Assembly: GCA_964036045.1 (NCBI GenBank)
Contig: OZ038398.1
Span: 29,891,380-29,955,379 of the forward strand
Reading direction: 5' to 3'
Source of the DNA: Eutreptiella sp. 'Long Island Sound 2002'
Taxonomy: Eukaryota; Euglenozoa; Euglenophyceae; Eutreptiales; Eutreptiaceae
DNA length: 64,000 nucleotides
Shown in pieces: positions 40,101 to 53,254 of this stretch. The notes beneath the pieces were generated by a model. The model had not been told where the DNA came from. It saw nothing but the letters and a program-made list of their open reading frames with translations, and ran no database searches. A program made the translations under genes and the position numbers. Position 1 is the stretch's first letter. Each line of letters starts with the position of its first letter.

Positions 40101-43100
40101 CGGGGAGCCCCACCACTGCAGAGCGGGGGGCAAAATCAGAAGTGGCCCACAAGTGGGCAAAGTGGCTACCTCACCCCTGCCGTATCGGGGATCCCCTCCG
40201 CTTCAGAGCGGGGGGCAAAATCAGAAGTGGCCCACAAGTGGGCAAAGTGGCTACCTCACCCCTGCCGTATCGGGGAGCCCCACCGCTGCAGAGCGGGGGG
40301 CAAAATCAGAAGTGGCCCACAAGTGGGCAAAGTGGCTACCTCACCCCTGCCGTATCGGGGAGCCCCACCGCTGCAGAGCGGGGGGCAAAATCAGAAGTGG
40401 CCCACAAGTGGGCAAAGTGGCTACCTCACCCCTGCCGTATCGGGGAGCCCCACCGCTGCAGATCGGGGGGCAAAATCAGAAGTGGCCCACAAGTGGGCAA
40501 ATTGGCTACCTCACCCCTGCCGTATTGGGGAGCCCCACCGCTGCAGAGCGGGGGGCAAAATCAGAAGTGGCCCACAAGTGGGCAAATTGGCTACCTCACC
40601 CCTGCCGTATCGGGGAGCCCCACCGCTGCAGAGCGGGGGGCAAAATCAGAAGTGGCCCACAAGTGGGCGAAGTGGCTACCTCACCCCTGCCGTATCGGGG
40701 AGCCCCACTGCTGCAGAGCGGGGGGCAAAATCAGAAGTGGCCCACAAGTGGGCGAAGTGGCTACCTCACCCCTGCCGTATCGGGGAGCCCCACCGCTTCA
40801 GAGCGGGGGGCAAAATCAGAAGTGGCCCACAAGTGGGCAAATTGGCTACCTCACCCCTGCCGTATCGGGGAGCCCCACCGCTGCAGATCGGGGGGCAGAA
40901 TCAGAAGTGGCCCACAAGTGGGCAAATTGGCTACCTCACCCCTGCCGTATCGGGGAGCCCCACCGCTGCAGAGCGGGGGGCAGAATCAGAAGTGGCCCAC
41001 AAGTGGGCAAATTGGCTACCTCACCCCTGCCGTATCGGGGATCCCCTCCGCTTCAGAGCGGGGGGCAAAATCAGAAGTGGCCCACAAGTGGGCAAAGTGG
41101 CTACCTCACCCCTGCCGTATCGGGGAGCCCCACCGCTGCAGAGCGGGGGGCAAAATCAGAAGTGGCCCACAAGTGGGCGAAGTGGCTACCTCACCCTTGC
41201 CGTATCGGGGAGCCCCACCGCTTCAGAGCGGGGGGCAAAATCAGAAGTGGCCCACAAGTGGGCAAATTGGCTACCTCACCCCTGCCGTATCGGGGAGCCC
41301 CACCGCTGCAGATCGGGGGGCAGAATCAGAAGTGGCCCACAAGTGGGCAAATTGGCTACCTCACCCCTGCCGTATCGGGGATCCCCTCCGCTTCAGAGCG
41401 GGGGGCAAAATCAGAAGTGGCCCACAAGTGGGCAAAGTGGCTACCTCACCCCTGCCGTATCGGGGAGCCCCACTGCTGCAGAGCGGGGGGCAAAATCAGA
41501 AGTGGCCCACAAGTGGGCAAAGTGGCTACCTCACCCCTGCCGTATCGGGGAGCCCCACCGCTGCAGAGCGGGGGGCAAAATCAGAAGTGGCCCACAAGTG
41601 GGCAAATTGGCTACCTCACCCCTGCCGTATCGGGGAGCCCCACCGCTTCAGAGCGGGGGGCAAAATCAGAAGTGGCCCACAAGTGGGCGAAGTGGCTACC
41701 TCACCCCTGCCGTATCGGGGAGCCCCACTGCTGCAGAGCGGGGGGCAAAATCAGAAGTGGCCCACAAGTGGGCGAAGTGGCTACCTCACCCCTGCCGTAT
41801 CGGGGAGCCCCACCGCTTCAGAGCGGGGGGCAAAATCAGAAGTGGCCCACAAGTGGGCAAATTGGCTACCTCACCCCTGCCGTATCGGGGAGCCCCACCG
41901 CTGCAGATCGGGGGGCAGAATCAGAAGTGGCCCACAAGTGGGCAAATTGGCTACCTCACCCCTGCCGTATCGGGGATCCCCTCCGCTTCAGAGCGGGGGG
42001 CAAAATCAGAAGTGGCCCACAAGTGGGCAAAGTGGCTACCTCACCCCTGCCGTATCGGGGAGCCCCACCGCTGCAGAGCGGGGGGCAAAATCAGAAGTGG
42101 CCCACAGGTGGGCGAAGTGGCTACCTCACCCCTGCCGTATCGGGGAGCCCCACCGCTTCAGAGAGGGGGGCAAAATCAGAAGTGGCCCACAAGTGGGCAA
42201 ATTGGCTACCTCACCCCTGCCGTATCGGGGAGCCCCACCGCTGCAGAGCGGGGGGCAGAATCAGAAGTGGCCCACAAGTGGGCAAATTGGCTACCTCACC
42301 CCTGCCGTATCGGGGATCCCCTCCGCTTCAGAGCGGGGGGCAAAATCAGAAGTGGCCCACAAGTGGGCAAAGTGGCTACCTCACCCCTGCCGTATCGGGG
42401 AGCCCCACCGCTGCAGAGCGGGGGGCAAAATCAGAAGTGGCCCACAAGTGGGCGAAGTGGCTACCTCACCCTTGCCGTATCGGGGAGCCCCACCGCTTCA
42501 GAGCGGGGGGCAAAATCAGAAGTGGCCCACAAGTGGGCAAATTGGCTACCTCACCCCTGCCGTATCGGGGAGCCCCACCGCTGCAGATCGGGGGGCAGAA
42601 TCAGAAGTGGCCCACAAGTGGGCAAATTGGCTACCTCACCCCTGCCGTATCGGGGATCCCCTCCGCTTCAGAGCGGGGGGCAAAATCAGAAGTGGCCCAC
42701 AAGTGGGCAAAGTGGCTACCTCACCCCTGCCGTATCGGGGAGCCCCACCGCTGCAGAGCGGGGGGCAAAATCAGAAGTGGCCCACAAGTGGGCAAAGTGG
42801 CTACCTCACCCCTGCCGTATCGGGGAGCCCCACCGCTGCAGATCGGGGGGCAAAATCAGAAGTGGCCCACAAGTGGGCAAATTGGCTACCTCACCCCTGC
42901 CGTATTGGGGAGCCCCACCGCTGCAGAGCGGGGGGCAAAATCAGAAGTGGCCCACAAGTGGGCGAAGTAGCTACCTCACCCCTGCCGTATCGGGGAGCCC
43001 CACCGCTTCAGAGCGGGGGGCAAAATCAGAAGTGGCCCACAAGTGGGCGAAGTGGCTACCTCACCCCTGCTGTATCGGGGAGCCCCACTGCTGCAGAGCG

Positions 43101-46100
43101 GGGGGCAAAATCAGAAGTGGCCCACAAGTGGGCGAAGTGGCTACCTCACCCCTGCCGTATCGGGGAGCCCCACCGCTTCAGAGCGGGGGGCAAAATCAGA
43201 AGTGGCCCACAAGTGGGCGAAGTGGCTACCTCACCCCTGCCGTATCGGGGAGCCCCACTGCTGCAGAGCGGGGGGCAAAATCAGAAGTGGCCCACAAGTG
43301 GGCGAAGTGGCTACCTCACCCCTGCCGTATCGGGGAGCCCCACCGCTTCAGAGCGGGGGGCAAAATCAGAAGTGGCCCACAAGTGGGCAAATTGGCTACC
43401 TCACCCCTGCCGTATCGGGGAGCCCCACCGCTGCAGATCGGGGGGCGGAATCAGAAGTGGCCCACAAGTGGGCAAATTGGCTACCTCACCCCTGCCGTAT
43501 CGGGGATCCCCTCCGCTTCAGAGCGGGGGGCAAAATCAGAAGTGGCCCACAAGTGGGCAAATTGGCTACCTCACCCCTGCCGTATCGGGGAGCCCCACCG
43601 CTGCAGATCGGGGGGCAGAATCAGAAGTGGTCCACAAGTGGGCAAATTGGCTACCTCACCCCTGCCGTATCGGGGATTCCCTCCGCTTCAGAGCGGGGGG
43701 CAAAATCAGAAGTGGCCCACAAGTGGGCAAAGTGGCTACCTCACCCCTGCCGTATCGGGGAGCCCCACCGCTGCAGAGCGGGGGGCAAAATCAGAAGTGG
43801 CCCACAAGTGGGCAAAGTGGCTACCTCACCCCTGCCGTATCGGGGAGCCCCACCGCTGCAGAGCGGGGGGCAAAATCAGAAGTGGCCCACAAGTGGGCAA
43901 AGTGGCTACCTCACCCCTGCCGTATCGGGGAGCCCCACCACTGCAGATCGGGGGGCAAAATCAGAAGTGGCCCACAAGTGGGCAAATTGGCTACCTCACC
44001 CCTGCCGTATTGGGGAGCCCCACCGCTGCAGAGCGGGGGGCAAAATCAGAAGTGGCCCACAAGTGGGCGAAGTAGCTACCTCACCCCTGCCGTATCGGGG
44101 AGCCCCACCGCTTCAGAGCGGGGGGCAAAATCAGAAGTGGCCCACAAGTGGGCGAAGTGGCTACCTCACCCCTGCTGTATCGGGGAGCCCCACTGCTGCA
44201 GAGCGGGGGGCAAAATCAGAAGTGGCCCACAAGTGGGCGAAGTGGCTACCTCACCCCTGCCGTATCGGGGAGCCCCACCGCTTCAGAGCGGGGGGCAAAA
44301 TCAGAAGTGGCCCACAAGTGGGCAAATTGGCTACCTCACCCCTGCCGTATCGGGGAGCCCCACCGCTGCAGATCGGGGGGCAGAATCAGAAGTGGCCCAC
44401 AAGTGGGCAAATTGGCTACCTCACCCCTGCCGTATCGGGGATCCCCTCCGCTTCAGAGCGGGGGACAAAATCAGAAGTGGCCCACAAGTGGGCAAAGTGG
44501 CTACCTCACCCCTGCCGTATCGGGGAGCCCCACCGCTGCAGAGCGGGGGGCAAAATCAGAAGTGGCCCACAAGTGGGCAAAGTGGCTACCTCACCCCTGC
44601 CGTATCGGGGAGCCCCACCGCTGCAGAGCGGGGGGCAAAATCAGAAGTGGCCCACAAGTGGGCAAAGTGGCTACCTCACCCCTGCCGTATCGGGGAGCCC
44701 CACCGCTGCAGAGCGGGGGGCAAAATCAGAAGTGGCCCACAAGTGGGCGAAGTGGCTACCTCACCCTTGCCGTATCGGGGAGCCCCACCGCTTCAGAGCG
44801 GGGGGCAAAATCAGAAGTGGCCCACAAGTGGGCAAATTGGCTACCTCACCCCTGCCGTATCGGGGAGCCCCATCGCTGCAGATCGGGGGGCGGAATCAGA
44901 AGTGGCCCACAAGTGGGCAAATTGGCTACCTCACCCCTGCCGTATCGGGGATCCCCTCCGCTTCAGAGCGGGGGGCAAAATCAGAAGTGGCCCACAAGTG
45001 GGCAAAGTGGCTACCTCACCCCTGCCGTATCGGGGAGCCCCACCGCTGCAGAGCGGGGGGCAAAATCAGAAGTGGCCCACAAGTGGGCAAAGTGGCTACC
45101 TCACCCCTGCCGTATCGGGGAGCCCCACCGCTGCAGAGCGGGGGGCAAAATCAGAAGTGGCCCACAAGTGGGCAAAGTGGCTACCTCACCCCTGCCGTAT
45201 CGGGGAGCCCCACCGCTGCAGATCGGGGGGCAAAATCAGAAGTGGCCCACAAGTGGGCAAATTGGCTACCTCACCCCTGCCGTATTGGGGAGCCCCACCG
45301 CTGCAGAGCGGGGGGCAAAATCAGAAGTGGCCCACAAGTGGGCGAAGTAGCTACCTCACCCCTGCCGTATCGGGGAGCCCCACCGCTTCAGAGCGGGGGG
45401 CAAAATCAGAAGTGGCCCACAAGTGGGCGAAGTGGCTACCTCACCCCTGCTGTATCGGGGAGCCCCACTGCTGCAGAGCGGGGGGCAAAATCAGAAGTGG
45501 CCCACAAGTGGGCGAAGTGGCTACCTCACCCCTGCCGTATCGGGGAGCCCCACCGCTTCAGAGCGGGGGGCAAAATCAGAAGTGGCCCACAAGTGGGCAA
45601 ATTGGCTACCTCACCCCTGCCGTATCGGGGAGCCCCACCGCTGCAGATCGGGGGGCAGAATCAGAAGTGGCCCACAAGTGGGCAAATTGGCTACCTCACC
45701 CCTGCCGTATCGGGGATCCCCTCCGCTTCAGAGCGGGGGGCAAAATCAGAAGTGGCCCACAAGTGGGCAAAGTGGCTACCTCACCCCTGCCGTATCGGGG
45801 AGCCCCACCGCTGCAGAGCGGGGGGCAAAATCAGAAGTGGCCCACAAGTGGGCAAAGTGGCTACCTCACCCCTGCCGTATCGGGGAGCCCCACCGCCGCA
45901 GAGCGGGGGGCAAAATCAGGAGTGGCCCACAAGTGGGCAAAGTGGCTACCTCACCCCTGCCGTATCGGGGAGCCCCACCGCTGCAGACGGGGGGCAAAAT
46001 CAGAAGTGGCCCACAAGTGGGCAAATTGGCTACCTCACCCCTGCCGTATTGGGGAGCCCCACCGCTGCAGAGCGGGGGGCAAAATCAGAAGTGGCCCACA

Positions 46101-47049
46101 AGTGGGCGAAGTAGCTACCTCACCCCTGCCGTATCGGGGAGCCCCACCGCTTCAGAGCGGGGGGCAAAATCAGAAGTGGCCCACAAGTGGGCGAAGTGGC
46201 TACCTCACCCCTGCCGTAACGGGGAGCCCCACTGCTGCAGAGCGGGGGGCAAAATCAGAAGTGGCCCACAAGTGGGCGAAGTGGCTACCTCACCCCTGCC
46301 GTATCGGGGAGCCCCACCGCTTCAGAGCGGGGGGCAAAATCAGAAGTGGCCCACAAGTGGGCAAATTGGCTACCTCACCCCTGCCGTATCGGGGAGCCCC
46401 ACCGCTGCAGATCGGGGGGCGGAATCAGAAGTGGCCCACAAGTGGGCAAATTGGCTACCTCACCCCTGCCGTATCGGGGATCCCCTCCGCTTCAGAGCGG
46501 GGGGCAAAATCAGAAGTGGCCCACAAGTGGGCAAATTGGCTACCTCACCCCTGCCGTATCGGGGAGCCCCACCGCTGCAGATCGGGGGGCAGAATCAGAA
46601 GTGGCCCACAAGTGGGCAAATTGGCTACCTCACCCCTGCCGTATCGGGGATCCCCTCCGCTTCAGAGCGGGGGGCAAAATCAGAAGTGGCCCACAAGTGG
46701 GCAAAGTGGCTACCTCACCCCTGCCGTATCGGGGAGCCCCACCGCTGCAGAGCGGGGGGCAAAATCAGAAGTGGCCCACAAGTGGGCAAAGTGGCTACCT
46801 CACCCCTGCCGTATCGGGGAGCCCCACCGCTGCAGAGCGGGGGGCAAAATCAGAAGTGGCCCACAAGTGGGCAAAGTGGCTACCTCACCCCTGCCGTATC
46901 GGGGAGCCCCACCACTGCAGATCGGGGGGCAAAATCAGAAGTGGCCCACAAGTGGGCAAATTGGCTACCTCACCCCTGCCGTATTGGGGAGCCCCACCGC
47001 TGCAGAGCGGGGGGCAAAATCAGAAGTGGCCCACAAGTGGGCGAAGTAG

Positions 47050-50000
47050 CTACCTCACCCCTGCCGTATCGGGGAGCCCCACCGCTTCAGAGCGGGGGGC
47101 AAAATCAGAAGTGGCCCACAAGTGGGCGAAGTGGCTACCTCACCCCTGCTGTATCGGGGAGCCCCACTGCTGCAGAGCGGGGGGCAAAATCAGAAGTGGC
47201 CCACAAGTGGGCGAAGTGGCTACCTCACCCCTGCCGTATCGGGGAGCCCCACCGCTTCAGAGCGGGGGGCAAAATCAGAAGTGGCCCACAAGTGGGCAAA
47301 TTGGCTACCTCACCCCTGCCGTATCGGGGAGCCCCACCGCTGCAGATCGGGGGGCAGAATCAGAAGTGGCCCACAAGTGGGCAAATTGGCTACCTCACCC
47401 CTGCCGTATCGGGGATCCCCTCCGCTTCAGAGCGGGGGGCAAAATCAGAAGTGGCCCACAAGTGGGCAAAGTGGCTACCTCACCCCTGCCGTATCGGGGA
47501 GCCCCACCGCTGCAGAGCGGGGGGCAAAATCAGAAGTGGCCCACAAGTGGGCAAAGTGGCTACCTCACCCCTGCCGTATCGGGGAGCCCCACCGCTGCAG
47601 AGCGGGGGGCAAAATCAGAAGTGGCCCACAAGTGGGCGAAGTAGCTACCTCACCCCTGCCGTATCGGGGAGCCCCACCGCTTCAGAGCGGGGGGCAAAAT
47701 CAGAAGTGGCCCACAAGTGGGCGAAGTGGCTACCTCACCCCTGCTGTATCGGGGAGCCCCACTGCTGCAGAGCGGGGGGCAAAATCAGAAGTGGCCCACA
47801 AGTGGGCGAAGTGGCTACCTCACCCCTGCCGTATCGGGGAGCCCCACCGCTTCAGAGCGGGGGGCAAAATCAGAAGTGGCCCACAAGTGGGCAAATTGGC
47901 TACCTCACCCCTGCCGTATCGGGGAGCCCCACCGCTGCAGATCGGGGGGCAGAATCAGAAGTGGCCCACAAGTGGGCAAATTGGCTACCTCACCCCTGCC
48001 GTATCGGGGATCCCCTCCGCTTCAGAGCGGGGGGCAAAATCAGAAGTGGCCCACAAGTGGGCAAATTGGCTACCTCACCCCTGCCGTATCGGGGAGCCCC
48101 ACCGCTGCAGATCGGGGGGCAAAATCAGAAGTGGCCCACAAGTGGGCAAATTGGCTACCTCACCCCTGCCGTATTGGGGAGCCCCACCGCTGCAGAGCGG
48201 GGGGCAAAATCAGAAGTGGCCCACAAGTGGGCGAAGTAGCTACCTCACCCCTGCCGTATCGGGGAGCCCCACCGCTTCAGAGCGGGGGGCAAAATCAGAA
48301 GTGGCCCACAAGTGGGCGAAGTGGCTACCTCACCCCTGCTGTATCGGGGAGCCCCACTGCTGCAGAGCGGGGGGCAAAATCAGAAGTGGCCCACAAGTGG
48401 GCGAAGTGGCTACCTCACGCCTGCCGTATCGGGGAGCCCCACCGCTTCAGAGCGGGGGGCAAAATCAGAAGTGGCCCACAAGTGGGCAAATTGGCTACCT
48501 CACCCCTGCCGTATCGGGGAGCCCCACCGCTGCAGATCGGGGGGCAGAATCAGAAGTGGCCCACAAGTGGGCAAATTGGCTACCTCACCCCTGCCGTATC
48601 GGGGATCCCCTCCGCTTCAGAGCGGGGGGCAAAATCAGAAGTGGCCCACAAGTGGGCAAAGTGGCTACCTCACCCCTGCCGTATCGGGGAGCCCCACCGC
48701 TGCAGAGCGGGGGGCAAAATCAGAAGTGGCCCACAAGTGGGCAAAGTGGCTACCTCACCCCTGCCGTATCGGGGATCCCCTCCGCTTCAGATCGGGGGGC
48801 AAAATCAGAAGTGGCCCACAAGTGGGCAAAGTGGCTACCTCACCCCTGCCGTATCGGGGAGCCCCACCGCTGCAGAGCGGGGGGCAAAATCAGAAGTGGC
48901 CCACAAGTGGGCAAAGTGGCTACCTCACCCCTGCCGTATCGGGGAGCCCCACTGCTGCAGAGCGGGGGGCAAAATCAGAAGTGGCCCACAAGTGGGCGAA
49001 GTGGCTACCTCACCCCTGCCGTATCGGGGAGCCCCACCGCTTCAGAGCGGGGGGCAAAATCAGAAGTGGCCCACAAGTGGGCAAATTGGCTACCTCACCC
49101 CTGCCGTATCGGGGAGCCCCACCGCTGCAGATCGGGGGGCGGAATCAGAAGTGGCCCACAAGTGGGCAAATTGGCTACCTCACCCCTGCCGTATCGGGGA
49201 TCCCCTCCGCTTCAGAGCGGGGGGCAAAATCAGAAGTGGCCCACAAGTGGGCAAAGTGGCTACCTCACCCCTGCTATATCGGGGAGCCCCACCGCTGCAG
49301 ATCGGGGGGCAAAATCAGAAGTGGCCCACAAGTGGGCAAATTGGCTACCTCACCCCTGCCGTATCGGGGAGCCCCACCGCTGCAGAGCGGGGGGCAAAAT
49401 CAGAAGTGGCCCAAAAGTGGGCGAAGTAGCTACCTCACCCCTGCCGTATCGGGGAGCCCCACCGCTTCAGAGCGGGGGGCAAAATCAGAAGTGGCCCACA
49501 AGTGGGCAAAGTGGCTACCTCACCCCTGCCGTATCGGGGAGCCCCACCGCTGCAGAGCGGGGGGCAAAATCAGAAGTGGCCCACAAGTGGGCAAAGTGGC
49601 TACCTCACCCCTGCCGTATCGGGGAGCCCCACCGCTGCAGAGCGGGGGGCAAAATCAGAAGTGGCCCACAAGTGGGCAAAGTGGCTACCTCACCCCTGCC
49701 GTATCGGGGAGCCCCACCACTGCAGATCGGGGGGCAAAATCAGAAGTGGCCCACAAGTGGGCAAATTGGCTACCTCACCCCTGCCGTATTGGGGAGCCCC
49801 ACCGCTGCAGAGCGGGGGGCAAAATCAGAAGTGGCCCACAAGTGGGCGAAGTAGCTACCTCACCCCTGCCGTATCGGGGAGCCCCACCGCTTCAGAGCGG
49901 GGGGCAAAATCAGAAGTGGCCCACAAGTGGGCGAAGTGGCTACCTCACCCCTGCTGTATCGGGGAGCCCCACTGCTGCAGAGCGGGGGGCAAAATCAGAA

Positions 50001-51044
50001 GTGGCCCACAAGTGGGCGAAGTGGCTACCTCACCCCTGCCGTATCGGGGAGCCCCACCGCTTCAGAGCGGGGGGCAAAATCAGAAGTGGCCCACAAGTGG
50101 GCAAATTGGCTACCTCACCCCTGCCGTATCGGGGAGCCCCACCGCTGCAGATCGGGGGGCAGAATCAGAAGTGGCCCACAAGTGGGCAAATTGGCTACCT
50201 CACCCCTGCCGTATCGGGGATCCCCTCCGCTTCAGAGCGGGGGGCAAAATCAGAAGTGGCCCACAAGTGGGCAAAGTGGCTACCTCACCCCTGCCGTATC
50301 GGGGAGCCCCACCGCTGCAGAGCGGGGGGCAAAATCAGAAGTGGCCCACAAGTGGGCAAAGTGGCTACCTCACCCCTGCCGTATCGGGGAGCCCCACCGC
50401 TGCAGAGCGGGGGGCAAAATCAGAAGTGGCCCACAAGTGGGCGAAGTAGCTACCTCACCCCTGCCGTATCGGGGAGCCCCACCGCTTCAGAGCGGGGGGC
50501 AAAATCAGAAGTGGCCCACAAGTGGGCGAAGTGGCTACCTCACCCCTGCTGTATCGGGGAGCCCCACTGCTGCAGAGCGGGGGGCAAAATCAGAAGTGGC
50601 CCACAAGTGGGCGAAGTGGCTACCTCACCCCTGCCGTATCGGGGAGCCCCACCGCTTCAGAGCGGGGGGCAAAATCAGAAGTGGCCCACAAGTGGGCAAA
50701 TTGGCTACCTCACCCCTGCCGTATCGGGGAGCCCCACCGCTGCAGATCGGGGGGCAGAATCAGAAGTGGCCCACAAGTGGGCAAATTGGCTACCTCACCC
50801 CTGCCGTATCGGGGATCCCCTCCGCTTCAGAGCGGGGGGCAAAATCAGAAGTGGCCCACAAGTGGGCAAATTGGCTACCTCACCCCTGCCGTATCGGGGA
50901 GCCCCACCGCTGCAGAGCGGGGGGCAAAATCAGAAGTGGCCCACAAGTGGGCAAATTGGCTACCTCACCCCTGCCGTATTGGGGAGCCCCACCGCTGCAG
51001 AGCGGGGGGCAAAATCAGAAGTGGCCCACAAGTGGGCGAAGTAG
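47050..51044. repeat. Seven-monomer (595-bp) higher-order repeats
   Basis: GCGAAGTAGC marker monomers occur exactly 595 bp apart at 47049/47644/48239 and at 49854/50449/51044. Each is followed two monomers later by the CTGCTGTATCGG...CCACTGCTGCAG type. The order of neighbouring monomer variants is also repeated. Confidence 0.8.
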
Positions 51045-53254
51045 CTACCTCACCCCTGCCGTATCGGGGAGCCCCACCGCTTCAGAGCGGGGGGCAAAAT
51101 CAGAAGTGGCCCACAAGTGGGCGAAGTGGCTACCTCACCCCTGCTGTATCGGCGAGCCCCACTGCTGCAGAGCGGGGGGCAAAATCAGAAGTGGCCCACA
51201 AGTGGGCGAAGTGGCTACCTCACCCCTGCCGTATCGGGGAGCCCCACCGCTTCAGAGCGGGGGGCAAAATCAGAAGTGGCCCACAAGTGGGCAAATTGGC
51301 TACCTCACCCCTGCCGTATCGGGGAGCCCCACCGCTGCAGATCGGGGGGCAGAATCAGAAGTGGCCCACAAGTGGGCAAATTGGCTACCTCACCCCTGCC
51401 GTATCGGGGATCCCCTCCGCTTCAGAGCGGGGGGCAAAATCAGAAGTGGCCCACAAGTGGGCAAAGTGGCTACCTCACCCCTGCCGTATCGGGGAGCCCC
51501 ACCGCTGCAGAGCGGGGGGCAAAATCAGAAGTGGCCCACAAGTGGGCAAAGTGGCTACCTCACCCCTGCCGTATCGGGGAGCCCCACTGCTGCAGAGCGG
51601 GGGGCAAAATCAGAAGTGGCCCACAAGTGGGCGAAGTGGCTACCTCACCCCTGCCGTATCGGGGAGCCCCACCGCTTCAGAGCGGGGGGCAAAATCAGAA
51701 GTGGCCCACAAGTGGGCAAATTGGCTACCTCACCCCTGCCGTATCGGGGAGCCCCACCGCTGCAGATCGGGGGGCGGAATCAGAAGTGGCCCACAAGTGG
51801 GCAAATTGGCTACCTCACCCCTGCCGTATCGGGGATCCCCTCCGCTTCAGAGCGGGGGGCAAAATCAGAAGTGGCCCACAAGTGGGCAAAATGGCTACCT
51901 CACCCCTGCTATATCGGGGAGCCCCACCGCTGCAGATCGGGGGGCAAAATCAGAAGTGGCCCACAAGTGGGCAAATTGGCTACCTCACCCCTGCCGTATC
52001 GGGGAGCCCCACCGCTGCAGAGCGGGGGGCAAAATCAGAAGTGGCCCAAAAGTGGGCGAAGTAGCTACCTCACCCCTGCCGTATCGGGGAGCCCCACCGC
52101 TTCAGAGCGGGGGGCAAAATCAGGAGTGGCCCACAAGTGGGCGAAGTGGCTACCTCGCCCCTGCTGTATCGGGGAGCCCCACTGCTGCAGAGCGGGGGGC
52201 AAAATCAGAAGTGGCCCACAAGTGGGCAAAGTGGCTACCTCACCCCTGCCGTATCGGGGAGCCCCACCGCTTCAGAGCGGGGGGCAAAATCAGAAGTGGC
52301 CCACAAGTGGGCGTAGTGGCTACCTCACCCCTGCCGTATCGGGGAGCCCCACCGCTGCAGATCGGGGGGCAGAATCAGAAGTGGCCCACAAGTGGGCAAA
52401 TTGGCTACCTCACCCCTGCCGTATCGGGGATCCCCTCCGCTTCAGAGCGGGGGGCAAAATCAGAAGTGGCCCACAAGTGGGCAAAGTGGCTACCTCACCC
52501 CTGCCGTATCGGGGAGCCCCACCGCTGCAGAGCGGGGGGCAAAATCAGAAGTGGCCCACAAGTGGGCGAAGTGGCTACCTCACCCCTGCCGTATCGGGGA
52601 GCCCCACCGCTTCAGAGCGGGGGGCAAAATCAGAAGTGGCCCACAAGTGGGCAAATTGGCTACCTCACCCCTGCCGTATCGGGGAGCCCCACCGCTGCAG
52701 ATCGGGGGGCAGAATCAGAAGTGGCCCACAAGTGGGCAAATTGGCTACCTCACCCCTCCCGTATCGGGGATCCCCTCCGCTTCAGAGCGGGGGGCAAAAT
52801 CAGAAGTGGCCCACAAGTGGGCAAAGTGGCTACCTCACCCCTGCCGTATCGGGGAGCCCCACCACTGCAAAGCGGGGGGCAAAATCAGAAGTGGCCCACA
52901 AGTGGGCGAAGTGGCTACCTCACCCTTGCCGTATCGGGGATCCCCTCCGCTTCAGAGCGGGGGGCAAAATCAGAAGTGGCCCACAAGTGGGCAAAGTGGC
53001 TACCTCACCCCTGCCGTATCGGGGAGCCCCACCGCTGCAGATCGGGGGGCAAAATCAGAAGTGGCCCACAAGTGGGCAAAGTGGCTACCTCACCCCTGCC
53101 GTATCGGGGAGCCCCACCGCTGCAGAGCGGGGGGCAAAATCAGAAGTGGCCCACAAGTGGGCAAAGTGGCTACCTCACCCCTGCCGTATCGGGGAGCCCC
53201 ACCGCTGCAGAGCGGGGGGCAAAATCAGAAGTGGCCCACAAGTGGGCGAAGTAG

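Noticed and set aside
38623-47049. Open frames of up to 2,808 codons across the 85-bp arrays as giant repeat proteins
   Set aside because: All three forward frames are open at once, many of the starts are GTG, the repeat phase rotates with every monomer, and variants do not respect any one frame. Satellite DNA explains them.
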